DNA from: Podocnemis expansa
Lineage: Eukaryota; Chordata; Testudines; Podocnemididae
Direction: 5' to 3'
Assembly (NCBI GenBank): GCA_007922195.1
Contig: ML682005.1
Coordinates: 38,116,372 to 38,180,371 of the forward strand
Length of the DNA: 64,000 bases
In this document: piece after piece, positions 21,891-32,683 of the stretch
How positions within the stretch are numbered: position 1 is the first letter of the stretch
Layout of the letters: each line of letters starts with the position of its first letter
The notes under the pieces: model-generated
The model's database searches: none
Told to the model about the DNA's origin: nothing
Seen by the model: the letters and a program-made list of their open reading frames with translations, nothing else
Made by a program: the position numbers and the translations under genes

Positions 21891-22552
21891 AACAAACAGT
21901 ACCTGTTACATTTGTGTGAACTTATCTGTATTACATTTCTAATAAAAATTGACCATAAAAATAAAACTAGTGCCACTTAAAACATATTTATTCCAGAATG
22001 GTTTCTTATGCTTGCAGCATATTAACCTCCCAGTTCAGGAAAGCAGTTGTCATGGTCTTAAATCAATCCCTGTTCAAGAAAGCACTAAGCATGCACTTAA
22101 TTTGAACTAACAAATTCACTAGAATTTATAGATATGCTTATGTGTATCCTGAGGAAAGATGTTGTCCAAAATAAGGGTCCAAGGCTGCAATCCTGCAGCT
22201 ACCCACACGTTAGTGGCATGAATGAGTAGTGCTTTTGATGTCAATGGGACTATTCACCCGCCTGGTTACTTGCCTGCCCGTGTGTTTTCAGGATCAGAGG
22301 GAAAGGTCTGACCCTGACTTCAGTGTGAGACTACTCAGCCAGGCTCCTATGGCAGAAGATATGTATATTTCAGGCAGCACTTGAGTACAAGCTTTTTTTT
22401 TTTTTTCCTGTAGTCCTTCACAGGTATGGATTTAAGCTTTGCTCAAGCGCTTTCCTAAAGAGGGTCCATAATAAGCATTCCAAGCTTGGGCTTTATGAAC
22501 TCAATCCTGGTGAGGGGCTGGGACCTCTCTCCTAAGAAAGAAAGATGCCAAG

Positions 22553-22877
22553 TAGGGATGTTGCTGCCCTGGGGAAGGACCCGGGCCGTGCTCCTGGCCC
22601 TGCTTCGGAGCTTGGGCCAACCTGGCCTTGGGCACCTGCTGCCGCCAGCCCAGCCCCAGACCCCTGGCTGGAGACAGGGCAGGGAGCGGCAGCTGTCGTG
22701 ATGGGTAGCCCGGCCTAGGACGGGGCCGCTGTAGTGGCAACAGCCACCGTGGGTGGCTGGGCCCTGGATCTCCTGCTGGAGACTGGAAGAGGCAGGGGGC
22801 TGAGGGCCAGGAGGCGGGGCACTGGTGCTGGGATTTGGGGCACGAGCCCTGTGTGCCCAGCGCTAGCAATGCCCCTG
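22553..22877. mobile_element. hAT-like MITE, 325 bases, GC-rich, upstream of GALR1
   Basis: Left end tagggatgttgctgccctgg; right end gcgctagcaatgcccctg. This is the same family as 29440-29854 (caggggtgttgctggc / gccagcaacgcccctg). The flanking 8-mers atgccaag and atgctgag agree at 6 of 8 positions. The open frames on both strands (for example 22501-22869 minus) are artefacts of GC content. Confidence 0.7.
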
Positions 22878-23335
22878 ATGCTGAGCCACCTCACATGATG
22901 GGGCCCTCGCACAGCATTGCTCAGACATCTTCATACACCCGTTTAACATTTGAAATGCTGTGTTGGCCGAGGAGGGCAAACCAGAAAGTGGGACAGGGAT
23001 TGGCAATCACTGACCAGCTGTACTGTAGAGTGAGTTGTTGGGGAAATTATAATCCAGTGATAAGAGGCAGCATCTTCAGAGCTGTGTAAGGAGTCTTTAG
23101 TCAAAGAGAACTGAGAAAGAGGGGAGCTGACAGCTTTCCCTAGCCCCTAGACAAACCCCAGTGACCCCAGGTAGTCCAAAACACCACACCTACCCTGAGT
23201 GCTGTGTAAATATGTATTGAAAACATCCCCCTTTTGTGCATGCATGACACGCATTGACTTGGGCAGGAGCAGACAGACGTTGATCCTGGTTGCAATGTAT
23301 GTGTATGTATGCCTCTCTCACACAGAGAAAAATAA

Positions 23336-23619
23336 CGAGTTGTGTGGCACTTTAAGACTAACAGATTTATTTTTCGCAGGAGCTTTCCTGGGAGAAAATC
23401 CCAGCTGGTCCGCTGCTTCGAAGATGGGTGAGCTGACAGAATGGAAAGAACACAAATGCAAGGGGGTGTAAATACATACAATTCAATAAAATAAACGCAA
23501 GGGGCTTTTCTCCCAGGCAAGCTCCTGCGAGAAATAAACCTGTTAGTTTTAAAGTGCCCCACGCTTCCTTGCTTTTTTTGTTTTTGCTGGACTAGACTAA
23601 CACGGCTGTCCCTTTGGAA
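23336..23619. mobile_element. Penelope-type fold-back insertion with 12-base target duplication, 5' of GALR1
   Basis: The left arm (23336-23475: gttgtgtggcactttaagac..., minus-strand tail) and right arm (23490-23619, plus-strand tail ending ggactagactaacacggctgtccctttgga) are inverted Penelope 3' tails. The 12-mer agagaaaaataa occurs exactly at 23324-23335 and again at 23620-23631, a perfect target duplication. The insertion ends about 380 bases before the GALR1 start codon, at the edge of the CpG island. Confidence 0.85.
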
Positions 23620-23639
23620 AGAGAAAAATAAGAGGCTGC

Positions 23640-24720
23640 GGATTCATAGCTTGAAGCAGAAGCTCAGCGTGCGGGCCGCCGGCTGCGAAGGCTGGGGCTG
23701 TGGGTGTGAGAGCCCGGCGGGCACGCCCAGAGACGGGGAGCGCTGCGGGCCATGGGGCGTGGGCGGGCAGAGGGGCGGCGTGAGGGCTCCGGATTGGCAC
23801 GGGGCTCGGCCGCGCGGCGCGAGGGGCGGCTGGGCTGCCGGCAGGTGCAAAGCGCGGCGGCGGCGGCGGCGCTCGCTGCTCGCCACGCGGGCGGCGGGAA
23901 GTTTCTGCAGCCGGTGAGCGCGGCGGCGGCGGCGGCGGCAAAGTTTCCCCCACGGGGCCACGTGCGAAGTTGTGCGGCGTGAAGGCGCGGCCGCCATGGA
24001 GCCCGGGCCGGCCGCTTTCCTCTCCCTGAACCAGAGCGAAGGGGGCCGGGCGGCCGCCAACCTCTCCGAGGAGCCCCTGCCCCTGCTGGGCATCGGGGTG
24101 GAAAACTTCATCACCCTCCTCGTCTTCGGCCTCATCTTCGGCCTGGGCGTGCTGGGCAACTCGCTGGTGATCACGGTGCTGGCCCGCAGCAAGCCGGGCA
24201 AGCCCCGCAGCACCACCAACATCTTCATCCTCAACCTGAGCATCGCCGACCTGGCCTACCTGCTCTTCTGCATCCCCTTCCAGGCCACGGTCTACGCGCT
24301 GCCCACCTGGGTGCTGGGCGCCTTCATCTGCAAGTTCATCCACTACTTCTTCACCGTCTCCATGCTGGTCAGCATCTTCACCCTCTCCGCCATGTCGGTG
24401 GACCGCTACGTGGCCATCGTGCACTCCCGCCGCTCCTCCGCCCTGCGGGTCTCCCGCAACGCGCTGCTGGGCGTGGGGCTCATCTGGGTCCTCTCCATCG
24501 CCATGGCCTCGCCCGTGGCCCAGCACCAGCGCCTCTTCCACCGCGGCGCCGCCAACCACACCTTCTGCTGGGAGCACTGGCCCGACCCGCGCCACAAGCG
24601 CCTCTACGTGCTCTGCACCTTCGTCTTCGGCTACCTGCTGCCGCTGCTCCTCATCTCCTTCTGCTACGCCAAGGTGCGGCCACCGCGCTGGGGGACCGCC
24701 CCGGGGTGCGGGGTGCGGTG
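23640..24720 (+). promoter_or_regulatory. GALR1: CpG island over GALR1 5' flank, 5' UTR and exon 1
   Basis: The sequence changes abruptly from AT-rich flank to very GC- and CpG-rich DNA at about 23640, just past a Penelope fold-back, and stays so through exon 1. It includes two GCG/CGG trinucleotide runs (about 23854-23872 and 23919-23939), GC boxes of the gggcgg type (for example near 23764 and 23824) and no convincing TATA box. This fits a TATA-less CpG-island promoter; the transcription start is not determinable here. Confidence 0.75.
23996..24673 (+). CDS. GALR1: Galanin receptor type 1, coding exon 1 (residues 1-226)
   Basis: Class A GPCR for the neuropeptide galanin, acting at the plasma membrane; the family couples mainly to Gi/o. 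The exon encodes the extracellular N-terminus (N-glycosylation sequons at N12, N22) through TM5. Landmarks: GN at 54-55 (TM1), LSIAD with D85 (TM2), C112 and C191 for the TM3-ECL2 disulfide, DRY at 136-138, W164 (TM4), a sequon at N187 and P216 (TM5). The ATG at 23996 has an ideal Kozak context (gccgccATGg). A GTG 24 bases upstream is in frame but is not a plausible start. The exon ends AAG|gtgcgg at 24673, phase 0, matching the known GALR1 boundary after TM5. The open frame past 24673 is intron. GALR1 rather than GALR2/3 is favoured by the three-exon layout and near-identity to mammalian GALR1. Confidence 0.97.
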
Positions 24721-24739
24721 TCGCTCCACACGCAGTGTG

Positions 24740-25920
24740 TGCAGGGTGCAGTTATGGGGTAGGAGGTATCGCTAGGGTGGGAGTAGAGGTGGGGGGCACC
24801 GTTCCAGGGGTGGGGTGTATCGCTAGGGGTGGGAGTAGAGGTGTGGGGCACAGCCATGGGGTGCAGTGTCACTCCAGAGTCAGTATGCGTATGGTACAGT
24901 TATAGGGGTAGGATGTATCTCTAGGGTGGGAGTAGNNNNNNNNNNTGGGAGTAGAGGTGGGGGGCACGGCTACAGGGATGCGGTGTCACTCTAGAGTCAG
25001 TATGTGTATGGTACAGTTGTAGGGGTAGCACGTATCTCTAGGGTGGATGTAGAGGTGGGGGGATATAGTTACAGGGGTGGGGTGTCACTATAGATTGAGT
25101 TTGTGCATGGTACAGTTGTAGGGGTGGGGTACACCACTAGGGTGGGAGTAGAGGTATGGGGCACAGTTACAGGGGTGGGGTTTATCTCTAGGGTGTGAGG
25201 TGTGGGGTACAGTTACAGGGTGGGATATATCTAGGGTGTGTGGGGGGTACAGTTACAGGGGTGGGGTTTATTTCTTGGGTGTGTGGGGGGTATAGTTACA
25301 GGGATGGGGTGTATCTCGAGTGTGTAGTACAGTTAGGGGTGAGACATCTGTAGGGTGTGAGTAGAGGTATGGGGTACAGTTACAGGGGTGGAGTGTATCT
25401 CTAGGGGGTGTGGGGTTTATCTCTAGGTTGTGGAGGGATACAGGTGCAGGAGTGGAGTGTATGTCTAAGCTGTGTGTGCAGGACTCAGTTACTGGGTGAG
25501 GTATTATGTACTCATAGGAGTGTGGGGGGGGGTACAGTTACAAGAGTGGGATGTATGCCTAAGGTGTGTGTATGGGGTTCAGTTTCTGGGGTGAGATGTT
25601 GTGTAGCCATAGGAGTGTGTAGGGGCTTACAGTTACAGGAGTGGGGTGTATCCCTAAGGTATGCGCATGAGGTACAGTTACTGGGTCTATCTCTTGGGTG
25701 TTTGTATGGGGTACTGGTATAGGAGTGGGGTATATCTCTAGGGTAAATGTGTATGGGGTACAGTCACAGGGGTGGGATGTATTTCTAGGGAATGTGTGAA
25801 TAAGGGGTACGTGTGCAGGGGTGAGGTGTAACCATAGGGAGTGTGTGTGTATGGGGTAGTTATGGAGCTGGCGTAGATATGTATAGGGTGTAGTTACAGG
25901 AGTGGGGTGTAAGAATAGGA
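24740..25920 (+). repeat. G-rich minisatellite in GALR1 intron 1
   Basis: About 20 degenerate copies of a unit near 50-60 bases built on gtacagttacaggggtggggtgtatctctagggtg with variable agtagaggtgtgggg. It starts within 70 bases of the exon 1 donor. Units are more regular at the left and decay to the right (to about 25920). It spans an assembly gap. Frames such as 25408-25722 are by-products. Confidence 0.9.
24936..24945. other. Assembly gap (10 N)
   Basis: Ten N bases inside the minisatellite, between two nearly identical tgggagtag strings. The true array length is therefore unknown. Confidence 0.99.
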
Positions 25921-28654
25921 TTTGTGTATGTAGGTGTAAAGATATAATGGTGGGCTTACATAGTGGTAGAGATGTAGCTATAGCATGTTAGTGTCTGCAA
26001 CAGTGTGAGTGTTATGTATGGGTGGGCTACATTATGTGTGGGTGAAGTAGTTGGGGACTAGGGTATGAGGGTTAACTTTGGGGTGCATGCATGGGAAGCG
26101 GGTACACGTCCACGGGGTAAGGATGTCAGAAAAGTTTATGCTTCTTTGTACGTAAGGGAGTTGGAGGCAGAAAGATGTGTGGATGGAGTTACACATGTTG
26201 ATTTATAGACTCAGACTGTGCAGATGTGCTTTGCGGAATGGCTTACCTGTGTGTATCTGAGGATGCAGTAGTTGATGGGGAGGGAGAAGGAGGTACAGGT
26301 GGTTTTAGGCATATTCTCCAATAGGTTTAATTTTTATTTCAGAAAAGCTTCTTTTTAAAATCTTTTCAGCGGTGATGAACACTGTCCATATCTTCCTTTA
26401 GTGTTGTGTGGTGAGTTCTGAACTGGGCAAAGTGCAACAGTGTGCAACGTTAACCGATTGAAAAAAAAAAATCAAACTGCAGTTATTTAGAACATGCTAC
26501 ATAAAAAAGCCAGCCACAATATTACTGGGATCCTGATCTCTACAGTGCCCGTTCTACCACTGGCCTAGAGAGCAATAGCTGCATCACATGCTCATTATGA
26601 GCCTTATCCTGTGTCAGCTGAAGTTAATTGGAGCTTTCTCACTGGCTTTAGGGGGCACAGGACCATGCCCTTTGCTGTGAGAAAGCAATTACTAAGGATG
26701 AGCAAGTTTCTCATGAAAGGGGCTGAACCGGTACACTCTCCCTGCTTCTTCACAGTGATCCATCTTCTAGCATTATAAATCTAAGTTTCTGCACTTGTAG
26801 GGGAAAGCACCAATTCAGACTGTTCATGAGAATCAAGGACACGCTTTAACAATCATGTTGAATACTGTCCTGCTGGACAGTTTTTTATTGAGGTTTGGCA
26901 AACCTTTACTTGTCCCATTAATTCTTGTCACAGTAAACTGCATTGAAGTCAATGGTTCTGACTATGTGAATGTGAGTGAAGTCTGATGGCTTGGTGAGGA
27001 ATTGGGTCCTTAATTAACAAGAAGAAGTTTGAGGGATAGGTCAAGTATACAATTTATAATGTATAATTTATATAGCTTGTCTGTAAATTCATTAATAGTG
27101 ATGTGGAAAAAAGGGTTAGTAGATTGAAAATTTGCATTTTAAAACACTGAAATTTGCTTGTATTCAAAGGCCAAAGCTTCCTAAAGGCCAGTTTCTAAAA
27201 GATGAGGGGAGAAAATAAAACATAAGAAGTGGCAAACTGGCAAAAGGAAAAAAAAATAGTATTAGTCCTTAAAGTTTTAGTTCTCTTTTCCCTGTGCAGA
27301 TGGGTGGATTTCCCATAATCTGTAATGTGAGTTCCTGTGTTTACTGAAGTGGAAGAAACCAATACTGTGGTTTAGACTGTCACTGTATTTAGATAAAGAT
27401 ATTAACATGTAAGAGGAAAGTGTTACTGCACATACTCAGAAGATGCTTTTTTTAAACATTAACAAATCTGATAATTTTTAAGGCCAAAAGAGTCTCATTT
27501 ACAATACTGACTAACAACCCATAAAACCTCTTTTTTCTATGTAAGTCTTGTAGTTTAAACAAATATGAATTGTTTTAAAAATGAAATTTTTACTTGTATG
27601 ACTTAAAAACAAAAGGGATTACTTTGTTAATGGATGTTACTAAAATATTAAAGTTTTTATAAACAGCTATTTTTTCTAATAAAAATGGTGTGTCTATTAC
27701 AAATATAATAATATAAGTAATTTGCATTTAATGAAATTCTCCATGTATAAGTACCTGAATGCCAAATTTATGCCCAGAGCAAATGTTTTATGATCAAGTT
27801 AAAAAAGCCAAAACAAGGAGGTTAGTTATGCTAACTAAATATATGTTTGACACTAAAATGTCACAACCAGCAAATCAAGACAATTCAAAATTACAGCTGA
27901 AACTTGATTCTTAACTGACCACCAGGGTGTTCTTATTTCACTCTTGTTTTGGTTAGAAATTGAAGGGGTCTGAGATGGTAGGCCTAATGCTGCTCCATTT
28001 GAAGTCAGAATCCAGCCCTGAATCCCATCTGGTGAGACACTCACCAGTCTCTACGCTCATTTGTGCCAGAGAGAACTTGAGAACGCTCAGTTTTTCGCAG
28101 GTGATGCTTGGCAGCTGTGCTCTGTGAGATAAGGGCTCACTCCTACTATTACTAAAGTCATTGATAAAACTCCAACTGCTGTATTTTTGGTACATCAGGG
28201 TGAGCTGTAAGTGCTGCTGGTGGGAGATAGGTTAAGGTCGGAGCAGCAATATGTCAACAACAGTTTCAGCCTTAAATTTCTCAAGGCCATAGCAGCTGTG
28301 ATAGTTTCTCCAACAGAATCATCATGACTAAATTATCATAGGATTCTGTTGATGTAAACACAGTCATGCCATCTTGGCTTCCCAATACACACAGTGTTAA
28401 AAGAAAGCTGTGTTATATAAACAGGTACATCAATCGCAACACTTAGTTACAAAGGAGAGGGTCAGATCTTCAGCTGTTGTAAATTGATGTAGCTTCATTG
28501 ATTTCTTTGGAACTATACTGAATTATGCCAGCAGAGAATCTGTCAAATAATAATAATCGTTAAAGAAGCTTCAGTCTTCCCATAATGTAGTTTAAGATAA
28601 AGGGAGTGTAGTTCTCTGTTTAATCTGTGGCATTTTCAGAACAGTTGTGAGGCA

Positions 28655-28692
<38 letters not shown>

Positions 28693-29348
28693 AGATTGTA
28701 ATTTCTTCCATTTTTTTAAAGCTTTTAAATGACAAGCTAGCTTCATTCCCTTTGTCCTAAATTACATTATCAGAGAATTCACATCCTATTGGAAAATACA
28801 ACAAAAAGACAGTTGTTGCTGAGAGAAAACAGCACCATTACAAATCAGAGATGCTGAAATAGTGATGTGTATTCCTAATCTGTCTTCCTGTAAACCCAGA
28901 GGAAACGAGACCTGGCATTCTCGTGTGATAAGATGTATAAACCACGATGAACTATTTCACAGTTTAGTAGTAAATACTAAGTTAAGTGCGTTTTATTTGA
29001 TGGATAGCTTGAAATGGCTCTTTTGGGCTAATATGATTTGTCATGTGATTACGTATTTCTTTTACGTACTAAATTATCATATGTATTCTTGGAAGATCAG
29101 TACAGGATTTTCACATTAAAAAGTGCCATTTAAAGCTTAGTGGCCTTAAGTCCGAGCTATGCTTTATTTTTGGAGGTCCTGAGCATTTTCAGTTCCCATT
29201 TACCAAGGAAATAAAAATGACTAGTAATTTAGATGACTGTTTTGGGTGCCCACCTTGAGAAGACTTAGAGCTATCCACTAAAAATCAAGCCTCTTTCATG
29301 CTGAGTACCAAAAAATCAGAGCACCCAAAAACTGAGGCAACTAAAATT
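25921..29348. other. GALR1 intron 1, no gene
   Basis: AT-rich intron sequence. A 31-base T run occupies 28657-28687. The short open frames at 27853-28195 and 28862-29119 have no recognisable domain. Confidence 0.6.
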
Positions 29349-29980
29349 ATTTCCAGAGGGGCAGATGTGTTAATCTAGTTCAGCAAAACAAACAAGGATC
29401 CCTGTGGCCCTTTTAAAGACTAACAAATTTATGTATCACCAGGGGTGTTGCTGGCTGAGGGATGGACCCGGGGAAAGGGCCCAGGCCCTGCCCCCGGCCT
29501 GTCGGCCATGCCCCCAGCCACCAGGCCACGCCCCCTGGCCAGGGACAAGGTCCGGCACTGCCGTTCTGCTGTGAGCGGCCAGGCCCCGCATCCCTGGCAG
29601 GGATCAGGGCTGCCGCCAGCACGCGCGGCTGGGTCTGGGACTGCCCACCGCAGCCGCGAGCTGCCAGGCCACAGATCCCGGGCCGGAAGAGGCCGCAGGA
29701 GGCCGGGCCCCGCATCCCTGGCCAGGGACGGGGCCGCTGTGGCTGCGGGTGGCCAGGCCCCGGATCTCCGGCCCAATTGGGCCAGAGATCCAGGGCACTG
29801 GCGCTGGACTTCGGGGCATGTGCCCTGGGCTGCCCAGCGCCAGCAACGCCCCTGTGTATCACATGAGTTTTCATGGGAGAAAATGTTCAAGCATCTGACA
29901 AAGTGGGATTTTCTCACATGAAAGCTTGTGATAAATTTTGTTGGTCTTTAAAGATGCCCCAGGATTCCTTGTTGGTTTTG
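29349..29980. mobile_element. Penelope-type fold-back tail in intron 1, split by a hAT MITE
   Basis: The left arm (cagaggggcagatgtgttaatctagttcagc...gactaacaaattta) and right arm (...gaaagcttgtgataaattttgttggtctttaaag...ttccttgttggttttgct) are inverted. Possible target duplication ctaaaatt at 29341-29348 and 29981-29988. The hAT MITE at 29440-29854 interrupts it. Confidence 0.7.
29440..29854. mobile_element. hAT MITE, 415 bases, with perfect 8-base target duplication
   Basis: The ends caggggtgttgctggc and gccagcaacgcccctg are inverted, with a 16-base repeat and one mismatch. tgtatcac flanks the element exactly at 29432-29439 and 29855-29862. The interior is very GC-rich and non-coding. Open frames on both strands here (29413-29921) are not genes. 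Sister copy at 22553-22877. Confidence 0.9.
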
Positions 29981-30128
29981 CTAAAATTTTTATTGGTTGT
30001 TTACTTTGATGGGACTACTTATGTGGCAGGTTGTGGTCCTAAAGGTTTACTGTCCACTTACCCATTTCATATACTAATAACTCTATTTTTTAAAGTTCCC
30101 TTTAGAAATACTAAGAGAAACCTGTCTC

Positions 30129-30757
30129 CAGAGGTTAAGTAAGGGGGAACTCCCCCTCTGTTTTTAGGGGGACTGTGTTCTGGGGGCCCCCTAAAAATAG
30201 ATGAATACGCTGGAACACAGCTTTCCACCGCACTCCCCCCCAGGGCCAGCTGAGGAAAGGGGCTGCTGGCTGGGGGAGCCCAGCCACCTCTTCCCCCCTC
30301 GCATCTGCACCAGCACTTGCCCCTTCCTGCTGGGCATGCCGCCTGGACCCAGTCTCCAGCCCATGCCCCCTCTCACTGGCACTGCAGTCTCTCTGCCCCT
30401 AGCTTGGCTCCTTGGCCATGTCAGTGATGCAAGTAGGGGGTATGGGAAGAAGGGGGTCAGGATGGTGGGCTGGTGAGGTGTGGAGGGGGTTGGGGGGGTG
30501 GAGTGAAGATGGGGGAGCTGGGGGGGTTGAGTGGGCTGGAATGGGGACATGGAGGCAGGGAGCATAGGGAATGGGGATTGGGGCTGAAGTGGCCATGGGG
30601 TAGGGGGGTCTGGGTGGCAGGCATATTGGGGGCAGAAGCTGGGGCAAAGGAACAGTAGCTGGGGGCAGGCATTTGTGGGGCAGTAGCTGTGGTGTGCGAA
30701 GGGGGCCTGGAAATTTAGGAGGGTTCCAGGGCCTGCCAAATTATACCTTAACCCCTG
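30129..30757. mobile_element. GC-rich hAT-like MITE, 629 bases, with 8-base target duplication
   Basis: The left end cagaggttaagtaagg and the right end, reversed, caggggttaaggtata are inverted repeats. The flanks are cctgtctc (30121-30128) and cctatctc (30758-30765), 7/8 identical. The interior is G-rich on the plus strand. The 200-codon minus-strand frame is composition-driven, being Pro/Ser-rich low complexity. Confidence 0.85.
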
Positions 30758-30765
30758 CCTATCTC

Positions 30766-32683
30766 TGTTATGTACAATATATATCCTGAGCATTCTGAAC
30801 TGTGGAAAATAATTTCTTCACTATGGGAAAAACATAAATCATGGAATTGGAGTCCTAAAATAAAAGGAGAACTTAATGTCCCTGTACTGAAATCTTATAA
30901 CCTTTTTCAGGCTAAGAAGGTTAACGGGAGAGTTTTAACCCATACTCACCAATAAAAATACATAAAATCTACAACACTAGTAGTGACACAGTACTACATA
31001 GAGTAGGATGAAGCTGTCTACTGTAGTAATTAGAATTGATGCTGTTGCCATAACTATTGCATCCTGGTAATGACACTTCAATATAAATAAGACATATATG
31101 CACTTGAATATAAATAAGACATAGATGACAAATTGTGGTTCAGAATATGATGTTTACCTATAATTAGCTTGTGTAATTTACTCAGGGGCAATATTTTGTA
31201 TAGCTCTTTCCAGGAGCTGCTAATAATAAGATAATCAATGAAATGACAGTAAATAGTAAGAAATCAAATATGCTTTAAAACTATGCTGTGTATGATTGTT
31301 GTTTGGCAAGGTCACCTGAAACTCCACTGCCTCCTCCCCCACCCCCCGTCAGCATGGTTTTGGCTACTGGGGGGAACCTGTTCCAGCATAAAAGAATGTG
31401 AAAGAGGTACCATGAAACCCACAGGTTAAATTCCAGCAGTTTGTATTATGCAGTTTTTTCAGTAATGATGTATCTCATGGTCACAGAAGACCCTGGAAAA
31501 CTAATCAAGAATATTTATTCAATTTTATCCTTTCCTGAGAACAAAATATGATCTGTAGGTAACAGGTACATGAAAGCTGGTAAATCGACAAGTTTTACAT
31601 CAGGAATTTGCATTTCCACATTTGAAATCTTTTTAAGTATAAGTTCTTGTAGAAAAGAGTATGGAGTACGTTTTCAGCTAGGTAAGTGGGGATTTAGTTT
31701 TGAGTCAGCTATCTCCTTCAGGCCTCTTTAAAAAAAAAAAAAAGACCCTTCACTTTGGCAAGGTTTCTGTACACAGTTGGAGTATTAAATCTTGGTACTA
31801 GGTTCACTTGAATGCATTCTGCATGTTACAGTTTCCGCCCCCTCACCTAAAAGTGCTTCAGCATACAATACGGAAATAGATGTCTTAAACTGCTTGCGAT
31901 AAAATCCTGCTAGCATCTGGTAAACAGCCTAACAGATCATATGGAGTATAGTGTAAAAAGAGCATTCATGTGTTCCAGTGCTGTGGTTGACAGTAACCCA
32001 TAAACCATCACATCACACAATCTGTTCCTAACAAAGTACCAGACACTACCACTCTTGCTCACAGTATCATATTTTTAAAGTAATCTGATTGAAATGAATG
32101 TGATGAGCATAAGATCATTCACTCCTGCTAAAGGAGCATGAGACAGTTCACTGAGAACATTCTGGCCTGAAGTAGAAATAGTATGTCTAAAGATCCATCT
32201 TAGACATGTAGAAACATATATAATTCCTCCACAGTTCCTAATTGTCTGTTTTTGTTTTAACTGAAATAGGCATATAAAACTTCTGCCTGTGGACTGTAGC
32301 TTACCTGGTGAACCCCTCATGTAAAGCTAGAGTTTGACTACTCAGTTGACTGCAAATGTTGTGTATCTGAAATCAAGACCTGATCCAAAATGGAGAAAGT
32401 AAAGGAGTTTAACTACCTGGAAGAAACAGCCAGTGCAACTAGTATGGAACTGACCAGTACTACAGAACTTTTTCTAAAGCAGCAAACAGAAGGGTTTTTC
32501 ACATCTCTCTCACTTACTCTTACGCTCTTCCAAAGTCAGTCACACACATACAACTCACTAGTCTCACTTGCTCATCCAGCTCCTACTCATATCTTGCTAG
32601 AAGAAACTTGCTGGTTCTCCAGATGACTTCCCGCCAAACAGTCAGGATTTTCTCTTCCCTCCCTTTGCCCAAGAGAGAGGAGG
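30766..32683. other. GALR1 intron 1, no gene
   Basis: AT-rich intron with no recognised element. The frame at 32390-32626 has no supporting domain. Confidence 0.5.

Noticed and set aside
23597..24595. 332-codon minus-strand open frame opposite GALR1 exon 1
   Set aside because: It is the antisense shadow of a GC-rich CpG island and exon 1. Its composition is low-complexity Ala/Gly/Pro/Glu and no domain is recognisable.
23972..24775. GALR1 exon 1 as a 267-residue single-exon protein starting at GTG 23972
   Set aside because: The ATG at 23996 has the ideal Kozak context, and the frame past 24673 leaves the receptor after a proper splice donor and enters the intron minisatellite.
24740..25920. 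CRISPR-like array or tandem coding repeat
   Set aside because: Units are degenerate without unique spacers of fixed length, it lies in a vertebrate intron, and the frames are interrupted.
29413..29921. Several 130-160 codon frames on both strands
   Set aside because: All lie in a GC-rich hAT MITE with clear inverted ends and an 8-base target duplication, and none has a domain.
30191..30793. 200-codon minus-strand Pro/Ser-rich frame
   Set aside because: It lies inside the 629-base hAT-like element and is composition-driven.
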